Of a stretch of DNA of 64,000 nt, positions 1 to 8,330 are shown piece after piece. The DNA is taken from assembly GCF_000521605.1 (NCBI RefSeq), contig NZ_CP006942.1, positions 2,108,001 to 2,172,000 on the forward strand. Reading direction: 5' to 3'. The translations under genes and the position numbers were made by a program. How positions within the stretch are numbered: position 1 is the stretch's first letter; each line of letters begins with the position of its first letter. This DNA comes from Mannheimia sp. USDA-ARS-USMARC-1261 (GTDB lineage: Bacteria; Pseudomonadota; Gammaproteobacteria; Enterobacterales; Pasteurellaceae). The notes beneath the pieces are model-generated. The model was not told the DNA's origin. It worked only from the letters and a program-made list of their open reading frames with translations, and searched no databases.

Positions 1-187
1 GCGTTTTGCGGTTATCTCGCAACACAAGGCGAGGTGGGCTTGCCGCCTCAAATTCCACCCGCTCAATCTCCAAATCCAACGCCTCGCACTCAAGCGTGGC
101 AATTTCTAACTTCACAAGGCTGTCGTGGATATAAGCGTTTAATGGGTTCATCATCTCGCCTGCTTTTTCGCTGTACACCTTTTGCAT
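1..187 (-). CDS. Unknown small early phage protein, C-terminus outside window
   Basis: An open frame of 62 codons starts with ATG at 187 and runs off the left edge of the window. A strong ribosome binding site (AAGGAGC) lies six bases before the start, and the gene begins 10 bases after the MuB stop, so it is co-transcribed with muA and muB. The visible part is acidic, with residues such as LEIATLECEALDLEIERVEF that suggest a helix. I do not recognise a family. Mu-like phages usually have several small genes of semi-essential early functions in this place, which is the only hint to its role. Confidence 0.6.
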   Translation of the reverse strand, partial: MQKVYSEKAGEMMNPLNAYIHDSLVKLEIATLECEALDLEIERVEFEAASPPRLVLRDNRKT

Positions 188-197
188 AATCTGCTCC

Positions 198-1079
198 TTA
201 GCTAATCAACATCTTGCTATATTGCTCAACTAACTCTTTGCTGATTGGCGTTTGGTTAATCTCGCTCGACCGCACCACGCCACGCATTAACTTACTTAAT
301 CGGCGAGCGTTGCCATTGCTGGCTTTAATTAATGGAGCGTTAAACTCGCTCGTACCTAACGCACTTTCTGCTAATAGCCCCAAATCTTCCTCGCTCAAGG
401 CATTTCCTAAATCACAGGCAAAACCTACTCGGCTATAAAGCTGTGCCAGCTCGTTATTCTTGCCTTTTAAGTTAATCAGTAAGCGAGGCATACCAGCCAA
501 CACCACGCCTACACCTGTTAAATCGTGGATACGGCGGATAAATTCTAGCGAGCGGGTAGAGAGCAATTCAGCCTCATCAATCATCAGCAAACGCTCTGAG
601 CCTTTGAGCTTGCTCACAATGCTGTCGAGCAATTCGTTATTCACCCCTCGTGCATTTGCCCCCACCGCCTCGGCAATCTTGCGGAGCAACACTTTCGGCG
701 TACAACTTGGATCGACCTCAATTAATACTGCCGAGCTGTTTCTGCGTGCGTACTCTTTTAACATCTGCGTTTTGCCTAAACCTGCCGAGCCGTAAATCAC
801 ATTAATTTCGCCCTCAACGTGAGCAAATGCCATTACTTCCATTCCACGTCTTGCCGCTAAAGTTGATACAAAAGCGGCGTTATATTTCGCTTCAACCACC
901 TTTGCCTTATCACGCTCAATCAGCTCGCTGACTTTGCGATCCATTTCTGCTACGTTGCCGTTATATTCGCCTTTGAGGTAAAGGCTCACCGTTGTCACCG
1001 ACACACCTAAAAGCTGTGCCACCTGTTTTTGCTGATAGCCCTTGCTATCCATTAAGGTTCTAAGTTCTTGGTTTTTCAT
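198..1079 (-). CDS. MuB-like DNA transposition protein (AAA+ ATPase)
   Basis: This 293-residue protein would act as the ATP-dependent target-DNA binding partner of the MuA transposase: it coats target DNA, directs transposition and gives target immunity. Visible features are an N-terminal helix-turn-helix (about residues 15-37, KQVAQLLGVSVTTVSLYL), a Walker A loop GSAGLGKT at 97-104 and a Walker B strand LLMIDEAE at 164-171. Length is close to that of Mu B (312 residues). It follows muA by 10 bases, and AAGGAGC precedes the ATG. Family assignment is firm from motifs plus neighbours; the biochemical role is inferred from Mu. Confidence 0.92.
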   Translation of the reverse strand: MKNQELRTLMDSKGYQQKQVAQLLGVSVTTVSLYLKGEYNGNVAEMDRKVSELIERDKAKVVEAKYNAAFVSTLAARRGMEVMAFAHVEGEINVIYGSAGLGKTQMLKEYARRNSSAVLIEVDPSCTPKVLLRKIAEAVGANARGVNNELLDSIVSKLKGSERLLMIDEAELLSTRSLEFIRRIHDLTGVGVVLAGMPRLLINLKGKNNELAQLYSRVGFACDLGNALSEEDLGLLAESALGTSEFNAPLIKASNGNARRLSKLMRGVVRSSEINQTPISKELVEQYSKMLIS

Positions 1080-1089
1080 TTATTGCTCC

Positions 1090-3057
1090 TTACCCGTAGG
1101 CTCTCTGTTTCTTTTCCCACTCGTCCTTATCGGCTTGCGTGAGGAATATTGGTTTGGCTTGTTTCGCTTTGGTTGTTGGAATAAAGCTAAACTCAGGCAT
1201 CTGCTCAATGGTATAAACTTGCTTATCCTGTGCTTTAATCAGGTCGATTGCATCTTGCTTACGTTTAATCTTCGCTTCTAACGACTTCCGTGCTGCACTT
1301 TCACGCACCGACTCAGGGAAGTAAGCCACCTTGTTACCATCTAATACCGCTTGGCAGATAATCTCGCCACTTTGCTGTTTTACTAACACGGTTTGTGGGT
1401 CGTGAATGTCATAGCACACTCTTACTTCCTTGCCGTCAAAATCAGCAAGGTCAATGTGGAAGTAAATTTTGTTATCAAAGTGAACCTCGCCTCGTTGCAC
1501 CACTCGCACCACTTCAGGGCGGAACAACATTTTGCTCTCTTCTTCCGTGATGATTTCCGCTTTCCAGTTCGTCATATTGGCTAAGTACGCCCAAAACGCA
1601 TTCGGGCTAAACCGTAAACCTGTTTCAGGATTTTTCGGCAAACTGCGGTGCGGTCTGTTGTTATAAGCCTCAAAACAAGCGGTTACATCTGCCACAAAAT
1701 TTGCAAATTCAGGCACTTTTGCCATTGCTCGACGTTGTTCATCAGTCATTAACTGATTTTTGGTTTTCGCTTTCATCGCACTTTTTAATTTGCGATAATT
1801 CCAATGCTTAGTGGCGTTATCAGCATCTTTACCACCATAGCTGGCATAGGTTTTTGCCAGTGGAATTAAGGTGGATTGCCACAATCTTTCAATAATCCCA
1901 CGCCCTTGTGGATTACCTGCCACACCTGTTTCGTGATGCACACCCAATCGGGCAAAAATCCCTGTTACATCGCTGTCTAGCACCTTGTTGGATTGACCGC
2001 CACCATTATCTGAGTAATAAATATTCGGTAAGCCCACATTCATCACCCCGTGCCGAAAGGCATCACCCACCGCCATCACAGACTCGCTATTGGCAATCGA
2101 CCAACCCACAACACGGTGTGAACGTACATCAATAATTGCTGTAACTTCAGGAATGTAGGGCATACCGAGTAAATTCTTCACATACGCCTTAAAACTATGC
2201 CCATCACCCACCCAGCATTCATTTAGCCCCATTACCTGATCGTTTCTGCGAATAAACGGCATTAAATTCCGCATCTCTGCTCCTGTTTTACGCCCTTGCT
2301 GAACTACATAATCGGGTAACTGCTTCAAGGCATACCGAACTTGGCTCTCTGTAGGTAAATCTTCGCCCTCATACTGCATTGCAAATTGAGCATAAGCCTG
2401 TGTTAAAGCCACATTGCTAAAAGTTTGATAAAAGGGTAAAAAGGCTTGCAACCAAGGGCAACGCTCCGGCACGGCACGTTTTTGTGTTTTCAGCGGAATC
2501 ATCTGTTTTAACCGTTCCGCTGAATTTTCTCCTGCCTCATACGCCAGCACCCAACTATGCAAGGTGCGTTTAGAGAGCTTTAACTTTCCACCGGCTTTAC
2601 CATTGCCCGCCATAATCGCTTTGCAAATTTCCGCAGGAATTTGACCGCTTGCGACCGCTGTAATCACGCTGTCTAACGACTTAGTGCGACTTAGCCCCAG
2701 TTGCTTTTCCTGTATTAAATACCACCGCACCACTACAATCCGATTATCTGCCGTCGAAAGCTGATTATCTGTTATCTGCTCCAAATCAATTTCTTGTCGA
2801 AGCGTGCTAAGCTCGCCTTTGCTTACCTCTACAGGTAAAAGTTTTAGCAGCTTGGTACGGATTTCGGTTTGTAACGCTTCGGGAAAACTATCAAGGGCAT
2901 ATTCATTTCCACCACCTTGACCAACTCGTTTTCGAGTTTCCCAAAGTTGTTTTTTAGCTTGATAAATAATTCCTTGCACCGAATTAGGTAAAAGGGTTAA
3001 ACTTAAAGCTAACAATTCTTTTGCGGAATAGTGCGTTTTTAAGTTGTTTTCACTCAT
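1090..3057 (-). CDS. MuA-like DDE transposase
   Basis: This 655-residue protein is the phage transposase, which binds the phage ends, nicks them and joins them to target DNA during both integration and replicative transposition. It is near the length of Mu A (663). An N-terminal DNA-binding part covers about residues 10-80. The DDE catalytic core shows D285 (VGDGHSFK), D350 (YYSDNGGG) and E390 (GRGIIERLW), embedded in an rve-type integrase domain. A basic C-terminal tail rich in Lys (about 600-655) fits the MuB-contact region. It lies between the Ner-like gene and muB. TAAGGAG precedes the ATG. The gene looks intact. Confidence 0.95.
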   Translation of the reverse strand: MSENNLKTHYSAKELLALSLTLLPNSVQGIIYQAKKQLWETRKRVGQGGGNEYALDSFPEALQTEIRTKLLKLLPVEVSKGELSTLRQEIDLEQITDNQLSTADNRIVVVRWYLIQEKQLGLSRTKSLDSVITAVASGQIPAEICKAIMAGNGKAGGKLKLSKRTLHSWVLAYEAGENSAERLKQMIPLKTQKRAVPERCPWLQAFLPFYQTFSNVALTQAYAQFAMQYEGEDLPTESQVRYALKQLPDYVVQQGRKTGAEMRNLMPFIRRNDQVMGLNECWVGDGHSFKAYVKNLLGMPYIPEVTAIIDVRSHRVVGWSIANSESVMAVGDAFRHGVMNVGLPNIYYSDNGGGQSNKVLDSDVTGIFARLGVHHETGVAGNPQGRGIIERLWQSTLIPLAKTYASYGGKDADNATKHWNYRKLKSAMKAKTKNQLMTDEQRRAMAKVPEFANFVADVTACFEAYNNRPHRSLPKNPETGLRFSPNAFWAYLANMTNWKAEIITEEESKMLFRPEVVRVVQRGEVHFDNKIYFHIDLADFDGKEVRVCYDIHDPQTVLVKQQSGEIICQAVLDGNKVAYFPESVRESAARKSLEAKIKRKQDAIDLIKAQDKQVYTIEQMPEFSFIPTTKAKQAKPIFLTQADKDEWEKKQRAYG

Positions 3058-3077
3058 ATCTAAACTCCTTAAAGAGC

Positions 3078-3338
3078 TTATTCAGCAAATTTCTTGTGGT
3101 TGCGTTGTTCAAAACGACCTGCCCAAATCACTTCGGCAGGTACACCAATCGCTTCTGCAATAATGCGTTCCCCTTTTTTCCAAGGGCGGTCAAGAGCATT
3201 TTTTAAGGTGCTTGCTTGACTATAGCCGTGTTGCAAAGAGAGTTGGCGTAAACTCCAACCAGCTTTATGTAGTGCAGCGATGATGTCGGCTCTATGCCAA
3301 TCTTCTGCTGTTTTTTTAGTTTGCGTTAATGTACTCAT
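3078..3338 (-). CDS. Ner/Nlp-family DNA-binding regulator
   Basis: This 86-residue protein resembles the Ner proteins of Mu-like phages and the related Nlp (SfsB) regulators. The signature is a helix-turn-helix around residues 27-50 (WSLRQLSLQHGYS...STLKNAL) followed by the characteristic stretch with RPWKKGERIIAEAIG and a VIWAGRF end. In Mu, Ner turns down early and repressor transcription by binding the region between the two genes, and this gene has the same position: first gene of the early operon, divergent from the repressor, 20 bases before muA. GAGGTT lies ahead of the ATG. Confidence 0.9.
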   Translation of the reverse strand: MSTLTQTKKTAEDWHRADIIAALHKAGWSLRQLSLQHGYSQASTLKNALDRPWKKGERIIAEAIGVPAEVIWAGRFEQRNHKKFAE

Positions 3339-3521
3339 TAGATAACCTCATTGACTTAACGCAAGGGATAATAAACTTAAAATTAAACTCTGTAAAGTTT
3401 AAAAATCATTTTTTAAAGTTATTTTTTGACCATTTAAACCTTAAAATTTGTAAATTGTTGATTTTCAAAGTTTATCTGTAAGTTTAAAAAGATTAAAAAT
3501 TAAATTTTATTTTTTAAAGTT
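3339..3521. promoter_or_regulatory. Phage operator/promoter region between ner and repressor genes
   Basis: This 183-base region separates the divergent repressor and early genes and is very AT-rich. The element AAAGTT or its extension AAAGTTTAAAA recurs at about 3394, 3415, 3467, 3480 and 3516, and once more at 3531 inside the repressor gene. Repeated short sites between divergent phage promoters are what repressor and Ner operators look like. I infer that both proteins bind here; individual promoter boxes cannot be told apart from the AT-rich background. Confidence 0.6.
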
Positions 3522-4238
3522 ATGAATGAGAAGTTTAAAAAACCAATTTCACTTGGTGAAAGGGTAAGATTTGAAAGAGAAAGGTTAAGATTAACTCGTC
3601 CAGAGTTAGCAAAAATGATTGGTGTGTCTTTGTCTGCATTGCAAGGCTGGGAAACCAACGAGCGAGAACCTCAAGCCTCTATGATCATCAAAATAGCAGA
3701 AACACTAGATGTTACACCAAACTACCTGCTAACAGGCGAGCAAAGCCAGCCTAAAAATGAAAACGGGATTGTGGCAAGAGCATTTGAGAGATTAAAAGAT
3801 GTTTCAGATGAAACGGTTTCAATGATTGATAGCTTTTTCTCAATCAATGTATCAGCAGGCTTTGGCAGTTTTAATGAGGGTATAACAAAGCCAGATGGGC
3901 AAGAACCTTACTCAGATAGCTTATTGCAAAGACTAGGTGTTAAAGCCCATAACTGTGGCGTATTTTGGGCGAGAGGAACATCAATGCAGCCAACCATTGC
4001 TAATAGCGATCAAATGTTGGTGGATTTCAGCCAGAAAGAAGCAACAGGAGATGATAAAGTTTACCTAGTGCAAAATGGCGACAGCGTTTGGGTTAAGCGT
4101 ATTAAACCGCTGTGGGACGGGATAGAGCTGATTTCAGATAACCGAGAGGAATATGAACCGATTAAAATTCCTGCCGACGAAGCTCAAAACTTACAAATCA
4201 TCGGGCAAGTAGTTCACATCGGACACTCTTTAGTTTAA
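3522..4238 (+). CDS. Phage repressor, HTH plus S24 peptidase (CI/LexA-like)
   Basis: This 238-residue protein would keep the prophage silent. An N-terminal HTH_3 domain spans about residues 10-68 (LTRPELAKMIGVSLSALQGWE). The C-terminal half is an S24 peptidase: the Ala-Gly cleavage site lies in VSAGFGSF (about 112), the nucleophile in RGTSMQPT (about 154) and the Lys in SVWVKRIK. Such repressors cleave themselves when RecA is activated, so induction by DNA damage is expected. This differs from phage Mu itself, whose repressor has no peptidase domain. The gene is divergent from ner. No clear ribosome binding site precedes the ATG, so the mRNA may be nearly leaderless. Confidence 0.93.
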   Translation: MNEKFKKPISLGERVRFERERLRLTRPELAKMIGVSLSALQGWETNEREPQASMIIKIAETLDVTPNYLLTGEQSQPKNENGIVARAFERLKDVSDETVSMIDSFFSINVSAGFGSFNEGITKPDGQEPYSDSLLQRLGVKAHNCGVFWARGTSMQPTIANSDQMLVDFSQKEATGDDKVYLVQNGDSVWVKRIKPLWDGIELISDNREEYEPIKIPADEAQNLQIIGQVVHIGHSLV

Positions 4239-4272
4239 AACAGATTTAAAATAGTTTTAAAACCGATCAAAC

Positions 4273-4432
4273 CTATGCAAAAAATAACGCAAAAACTGCT
4301 CATTTTTTTCTAATCCTGCTCATTTTGTTTTTTGCATAGCCACCCACCAAACAAAAACGGCAAAGCCCCACATCACAAGGCTTCGCCGTTATTTTCCCGA
4401 CCAAATTTTTTTCTTTCTCTCTATGCAAAAAA
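4273..4432. repeat. Three copies of CTATGCAAAAAA at the phage end (likely transposase sites L1-L3)
   Basis: The 12-mer CTATGCAAAAAA occurs at 4421-4432 and 4273-4284 on the plus strand and inverted at 4328-4339. Measured from the phage end at 4449 the copies lie at about 18-29, 111-122 and 166-177. From memory, the MuA sites L1, L2 and L3 of phage Mu lie at roughly 6-27, 111-132 and near 150-175, so the spacing agrees well. This supports both the end assignment and the role as transposase binding sites. Confidence 0.75.
4356..4390 (+). terminator. Hairpin downstream of the repressor gene
   Basis: AACGGC-A-AAGCC (4356-4367) pairs with GGCTT-C-GCCGTT (4379-4390), with one internal mismatch and an 11-base loop, and is followed by ATTTT. 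It lies about 120 bases after the repressor stop and before the phage end, so it probably stops repressor transcripts from entering host DNA. Confidence 0.55.
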
Positions 4433-4757
4433 GATCAGTACCCCATACATTTAATAATGGTAATAATACGTTGCCTTGTGCACCGTGTACGATGAAAAAC
4501 GCATACGCCATCATACCTGAAAGCAAAAATGCAGTCTGGCGTGTGAACAAGCCTAAAATAAATAAAATACCGCCTGCAATTTCCAAAATACCTGCCGCAC
4601 CATAAATCGAGAAAAGCGGCACGCTGCCGTTGCCGTTGGTCATCGACATTGGGAATTCAAAGAATTTTGCCGTGCCGTGAAGTAAGAACATATAACCTGC
4701 TACAATACGGGTAATTAAAAGAGCAAGCGGTTGTAAGTTGTTTAAAGTTGAGTTCAT
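4389..4757 (-). pseudogene. DoxX-family membrane protein, truncated by the Mu-like prophage
   Basis: The first 102-103 codons (4450-4757) encode a DoxX-type inner-membrane protein with at least three hydrophobic segments and typical stretches such as ARIVAGYMFLLHGTAKFF-like LITRIVAGYMFLLHG and GILEIAGGILFILGLFTR. DoxX proteins normally continue after a GNVLLPLLN-type motif with a fourth membrane segment. Here the frame instead runs from LLN into phage DNA and ends with the charged tail VWGTDLFCIERKKKIW, stop at 4389. The break is at 4449/4450. The missing 3' part should lie at the far end of the prophage, outside the window. Some DoxX relatives are linked to redox or thiosulfate metabolism, but no function is certain here. 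Confidence 0.85.
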
Positions 4758-4872
4758 AAGCTTTCCTTAAAAAATAAAAGTAACTAAACAATTGAGGGCG
4801 TATTTTAAAGGAAAACATTTATTTGATAATCTATCAATTTTAAAATATATTATTTCAAATAAAGAAATAATA

Positions 4873-5550
4873 TTAAGCCCTTGCTAACACCCAAACTTGA
4901 ATTTCTTCAACATTCCATTTCAATAACTCGGTACAAATTGCATTCAGCGTTGAACCTGTTGTAAGTACATCATCAACAATCGCTACTCGCTTATACTCTC
5001 TGATAGGTTGATAGCTAAAAGCTCTTTTTAAATTTTTACGGCGTTGTGCTGCACTAAGATCTCGTTGAGAGATGGTCTTCCGCTGCCTTATTAAACTTTG
5101 ATTATCCAACGGAATATTTAGCCATTTAGCTAACCAACGGCTTAACAATTCGCTTTGATTGAAACCTCTCTGCCAATATCGCTGCCAAAATAACGGCACG
5201 GGCATAATCACTTCCGGCAATCTCAAACCTTGCTCTCTTTGAGCTTGTTTTATAGCTAAAAGCAATTGTCGTGCAAGGGCTTGATCAAGCCAATATTGTT
5301 GCTGAAATTTAAAGCGATGTATCCAATGAGAAAGCGGCGGTTTATACTCCCCCACTCGCACTAATTTTTGCCACTTGGGTTCATTTTTTAAACAATAGCC
5401 GCAATAATCACGGTATGCTAAAGAACTCATTCCACAATGAGTGCAGTAAGGTTGCTTTTTCATTTGCTTTTGGCAAATGCTGCAAAATCCGTGAATACCA
5501 ACTGCCAATGATTTATCACAGTGAAAACAGCGAAAGCCGAATACATTCAT
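4873..5550 (-). CDS. comF: ComF-family phosphoribosyltransferase-like competence protein
   Basis: This 225-residue protein belongs to the ComF/GntX family, required for natural transformation in Haemophilus (com101), probably acting in the cytoplasm on incoming single-stranded DNA. The N-terminus has paired Cys-x2-Cys knuckles (CFHCDK, CSICQK, CTHCGM, CGYCLK, residues about 8-55) that should bind zinc. The C-terminal phosphoribosyltransferase fold shows the PRPP loop VAIVDDVLTTGSTL at about 190-203. It is a single gene, divergent from the HAD hydrolase gene. Competence fits the many uptake signals in this DNA. Confidence 0.9.
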   Translation of the reverse strand: MNVFGFRCFHCDKSLAVGIHGFCSICQKQMKKQPYCTHCGMSSLAYRDYCGYCLKNEPKWQKLVRVGEYKPPLSHWIHRFKFQQQYWLDQALARQLLLAIKQAQREQGLRLPEVIMPVPLFWQRYWQRGFNQSELLSRWLAKWLNIPLDNQSLIRQRKTISQRDLSAAQRRKNLKRAFSYQPIREYKRVAIVDDVLTTGSTLNAICTELLKWNVEEIQVWVLARA

Positions 5551-5666
5551 CTTTCCTCCTTTTCTTTGCAGATTATCAAACTTAAGTCGCTTTTTTCGGA
5601 CTATTTTTGCGATCTTTCTCGAAAAAAGAGTAAAATCTTACTATTGGCAACATAAAGGAAAAGCAG

Positions 5667-6479
5667 ATGAACACACCTCAAAAACCAATTAAAATTGTTT
5701 TTTTCGATATTGATGAAACCTTGTATGTAAAGCATAAAGCCTACATTCCTACTTCTGTTACCGAGCAAGTTTTACCTCGCCTAAAAGCAAAAGGGATTAT
5801 TCCTGCTATCGCCACAGGCAGAAATCACGGTTGTTTCCCTGAAGCCTTGAAACCCTATTTAAATCCCGAAACAGGCTTTGAATTATTTGTTACGATTAAT
5901 GGGCAATATAATTTCTATAAAGATCAGCTTATTAGCGATTATTCCCTTAGCCGTGAGCAAATTGAGCGAATTATTCGCAAAGCTAATGAATTAGGCATTA
6001 TTTACGCCTTTGTAACACCGATGACGATTGCAGTTTCTGAAACTAATCCTATCGTTCACGAAGCGGTTTTACCGATTACACCGAATTATTTGGTTGATCC
6101 GCACTACCACGAAAAAGAGCATATTGTGCAAATGCTGCTGTTTTATACCAAAGAGCAAACACAAGCGGTCGAAAATAGCGGAATTTTTGCAAATGATTTA
6201 AAAGAGGCTCGCTGGCACCCGAATGCAGTGGATATTCTAAGAAAAGAGAACTCCAAAGCTCGTGGTATTCAAGATGTGCTGGCAAAATTGGGTATTGATA
6301 TTGAAAGCTCAATGGCATTTGGAGATGGCTTTAATGATATGGAAATGTTACCGACTGTCGGCTTCGGTGTGGCTATGGGCAATGGCGAACCTGAGCTGAA
6401 GGCGGTGGCAGATTTCATTACAAAACCGATTGAAGAAGACGGTATTTTATACGCATTAGAAACACTACACGTCATTTAA
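5667..6479 (+). CDS. HAD-superfamily phosphatase, Cof/IIB subfamily
   Basis: This 270-residue cytoplasmic protein is a Cof-type haloacid dehalogenase-like hydrolase that likely removes phosphate from sugar phosphates or cofactors. Motif I is FFDIDETLYV (about 12-21, nucleophile and acid/base Asp), motif II Thr lies in ATGRNHG, and motif IV is FGDGFNDMEML near residue 220. A type C2 cap sits between motifs II and III. AAGGAAAAGCAG precedes the ATG. It stands alone, convergent with the EamA gene, with a shared hairpin between them. The substrate cannot be told from sequence. Confidence 0.9.
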   Translation: MNTPQKPIKIVFFDIDETLYVKHKAYIPTSVTEQVLPRLKAKGIIPAIATGRNHGCFPEALKPYLNPETGFELFVTINGQYNFYKDQLISDYSLSREQIERIIRKANELGIIYAFVTPMTIAVSETNPIVHEAVLPITPNYLVDPHYHEKEHIVQMLLFYTKEQTQAVENSGIFANDLKEARWHPNAVDILRKENSKARGIQDVLAKLGIDIESSMAFGDGFNDMEMLPTVGFGVAMGNGEPELKAVADFITKPIEEDGILYALETLHVI

Positions 6480-6484
6480 ACAAA

Positions 6485-6520
6485 AAGCGGTTGTAAATTT
6501 TTATCAATTTACAACCGCTT
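6485..6520. terminator. Inverted pair of uptake signals forming a terminator hairpin
   Basis: AAGCGGTTGTAAATT (6485-6499) pairs perfectly with 6506-6520 across a six-base loop. Each arm contains the core of the uptake signal. It lies between two convergent genes and can end transcription from both sides. Confidence 0.75.
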
Positions 6521-6526
6521 GTATAC

Positions 6527-7447
6527 TCACCCTCGTTTAAATAACTTATCACCAGCAATTGCTAAAATTGCTCCTCCCACTACCACGAATGCTCCAAGAT
6601 AGCTTATCCAATTCATATCTGGTTCGGCAAAAATATGAGGATAAAAATAATGACTAATGTTGGAAAATATCATCGTAAAAATTGGGAGCATTGTAGTTAC
6701 AATACTCACTTTTGAGGTATCCCAATGATTTAACGCCTCACCGTAAGAGCCATAGCCAATCAAGGTATTCAAGCAACAATAGATAAAACATCCCCATAGA
6801 AATCCACCTTCAAGCTCGCCTAATTGTGCCGGTGTAGCAAAAGGCAACATCAGTAATGAACAACCAATGTAAATAATAAATAGCACCTGCTGGGAGTTGA
6901 ATTTCGCTAATAATAACTTTTGAGCCACGCCATATAATACCCAAATCAAGCTGGCTCCGGCACTCAGCAACACCCCGAGAGCATAGGTATTAAGTTGCAA
7001 AATTTCAGCAAATTTATCGTTAAAAAAAGCAATAAGACCGGCAATCAATAACATAAAGCCAAGCTTTTGGAAAAAACCGAACTTTTCCTTAAATAGTAAG
7101 ACACCTAATAGAATCATTGAAAATGGGGCTAACTGCCACAAGACTTGGTTAGTAACAGGCGAAACGTAGTGCAAGGCTTCTGCAAATAGGAAGAAATTAG
7201 CCGCTAAACCGCATACGCCTAACAATATTAAGCTGAATTCTTTTTTGCTACAAGCGGTCAATTTTGGTAAACGTTTTGCAAATCCCAAAATCAGTAATAA
7301 TCCGGCTGAAGCAATAACAAATCTCACCCACACTAACGTTTGTGCATCCATAACTTTCAGAACTTGCTGTGCAGCAATTGGTAGAGTTCCCCACGTCATC
7401 GCTGCAATTAATGCCAGAGAAAAACCAAGTAAAGGTCGTTGTCTCAT
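6527..7447 (-). CDS. EamA-family (drug/metabolite) exporter
   Basis: This 306-residue protein has ten predicted membrane segments arranged as two EamA repeats (about residues 8-140 and 155-295), so it is a full-length drug/metabolite transporter. Conserved stretches include GFSLALIAAMTWGTLP at the start, a PVTNQVLWQLAPF segment and a second-repeat ending in YLGAFVVVGGAILAI. I chose the ATG at 7447 because AAAGGAATTT precedes it; a longer open frame to 7519 would overlap the rpmA terminator. Relatives in the family export amino acids or import metabolites. The substrate here is unknown. Confidence 0.85.
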   Translation of the reverse strand: MRQRPLLGFSLALIAAMTWGTLPIAAQQVLKVMDAQTLVWVRFVIASAGLLLILGFAKRLPKLTACSKKEFSLILLGVCGLAANFFLFAEALHYVSPVTNQVLWQLAPFSMILLGVLLFKEKFGFFQKLGFMLLIAGLIAFFNDKFAEILQLNTYALGVLLSAGASLIWVLYGVAQKLLLAKFNSQQVLFIIYIGCSLLMLPFATPAQLGELEGGFLWGCFIYCCLNTLIGYGSYGEALNHWDTSKVSIVTTMLPIFTMIFSNISHYFYPHIFAEPDMNWISYLGAFVVVGGAILAIAGDKLFKRG

Positions 7448-7503
7448 TGTTGAAATTCCTTTTTCTATTCTATGTTTTCTATATTCTGGAAATATGGTGA
7501 TAT

Positions 7504-7530
7504 AAAAAAACCCCGCCATTGGCGAGGTCT
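7504..7530 (-). terminator. Terminator of the rplU-rpmA operon
   Basis: On the minus strand ACCTCGCC-AAT-GGCGGGGT is followed by seven T residues, 20-45 bases after the rpmA stop. Confidence 0.9.
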
Positions 7531-7549
7531 CTTATTGATTTTGAAATGA

Positions 7550-7807
7550 TTAGTCAGCAATGATGCTTACATATTTACGGCTTTTCTCGCCTTTCACTTC
7601 AAATTTAACTTTACCGTCTGCAGTTGCAAATAAAGTGTGGTCTTTACCCATACCTACATTTGAACCCGCGTGGAATTTAGTACCACGTTGACGAACAATG
7701 ATGCTACCTGCTAATACAGATTCACCACCGAAACGTTTAACACCAAGGCGTTTAGCTTCAGAATCACGACCGTTACGAGTTGAACCACCAGCTTTTTTAG
7801 TTGCCAT
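7550..7807 (-). CDS. rpmA: 50S ribosomal protein L27
   Basis: This 85-residue protein is bL27, whose N-terminal tail reaches the peptidyl transferase centre. The start [20 protein letters not shown] is diagnostic, as is [15 protein letters not shown]. Length equals that of the Escherichia coli protein. It follows rplU by 20 bases in the standard rplU-rpmA operon and is closed by a strong terminator. No unusual feature. Confidence 0.99.
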   Translation of the reverse strand: MATKKAGGSTRNGRDSEAKRLGVKRFGGESVLAGSIIVRQRGTKFHAGSNVGMGKDHTLFATADGKVKFEVKGEKSRKYVSIIAD

Positions 7808-7827
7808 CTTCTAGATCTCCTCTGAAA

Positions 7828-8139
7828 TTATGCTTGAATCCCAGTGATTTTCACTTCTGTGAACCACTGACGATGACCTTGTTGTTTACGGCTGTGTTTA
7901 CGACGACGGAACTTAACGATTTTAACTTTCTCGCCACGACCTTGTGCTACAACTTCAGCCACTACTTTTGCACCAGCAACTACCGGTGCACCGATTTTAA
8001 CATCTTCGCCATTAACGACCATTAAAACTGAATCGAATTCAACTTTCTCACCAGTTGCGATTTCAAGTTTTTCTAAACGAACTACTTGACCCTCGCTTAC
8101 ACGGTGTTGTTTGCCGCCACTTTGGAAAACTGCGTACAT
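7828..8139 (-). CDS. rplU: 50S ribosomal protein L21
   Basis: This 103-residue protein is bL21, which binds 23S rRNA together with L20. The sequence [18 protein letters not shown] and the ending [14 protein letters not shown] match the family. I chose the ATG at 8139 because it gives exactly the length of the E. coli protein and has GGAG ahead; the open frame extends seven codons further upstream without a better signal. It is the first gene of rplU-rpmA. The 190 bases before it should hold the promoter and are AT-rich. Confidence 0.99.
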   Translation of the reverse strand: MYAVFQSGGKQHRVSEGQVVRLEKLEIATGEKVEFDSVLMVVNGEDVKIGAPVVAGAKVVAEVVAQGRGEKVKIVKFRRRKHSRKQQGHRQWFTEVKITGIQA

Positions 8140-8330
8140 ATTTACTCCGCTATGTGCCATCTGCTTTTGCGTTTAGGCACTAAATTAATTCATAAAAATA
8201 GGGTTGCAATTCTACGGAAAAACATTAAAAAGAGCAAGCAGGATTTTAATAAAATCTTTAAAAATTTGTGTTCCTGCTTTTTAGCCCAATTATTTTGATC
8301 TTTTTTCCGATTTCACAACCCCAAAGACCG

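Larger units (their letters stand above)
1..4449. mobile_element. Mu-like prophage, early (left) end, incomplete in window
   Basis: Gene content and order read from 4449 downward match the left end of a transposable Mu-type phage: repressor (on the opposite strand), Ner-type regulator, MuA transposase, MuB ATPase and then small early genes. The phage continues beyond base 1. Its outer end is placed at 4449 because the minus strand there begins TGTATGGGG, like the TGTAT start of Mu, and because the doxX reading frame of the host breaks exactly there. Three copies of CTATGCAAAAAA lie in the last 180 bases and probably bind the transposase. The five host bases 4450-4454 (TTTAA) would be the target duplication if the rule of Mu applies. 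Late genes are not in view, so I cannot say whether the phage is intact. Confidence 0.9.

Noticed and set aside
4450-4757. DoxX as an intact short protein with a unique C-terminus
   Set aside because: The tail is encoded by phage end sequence and the break coincides with a Mu-like TG end.
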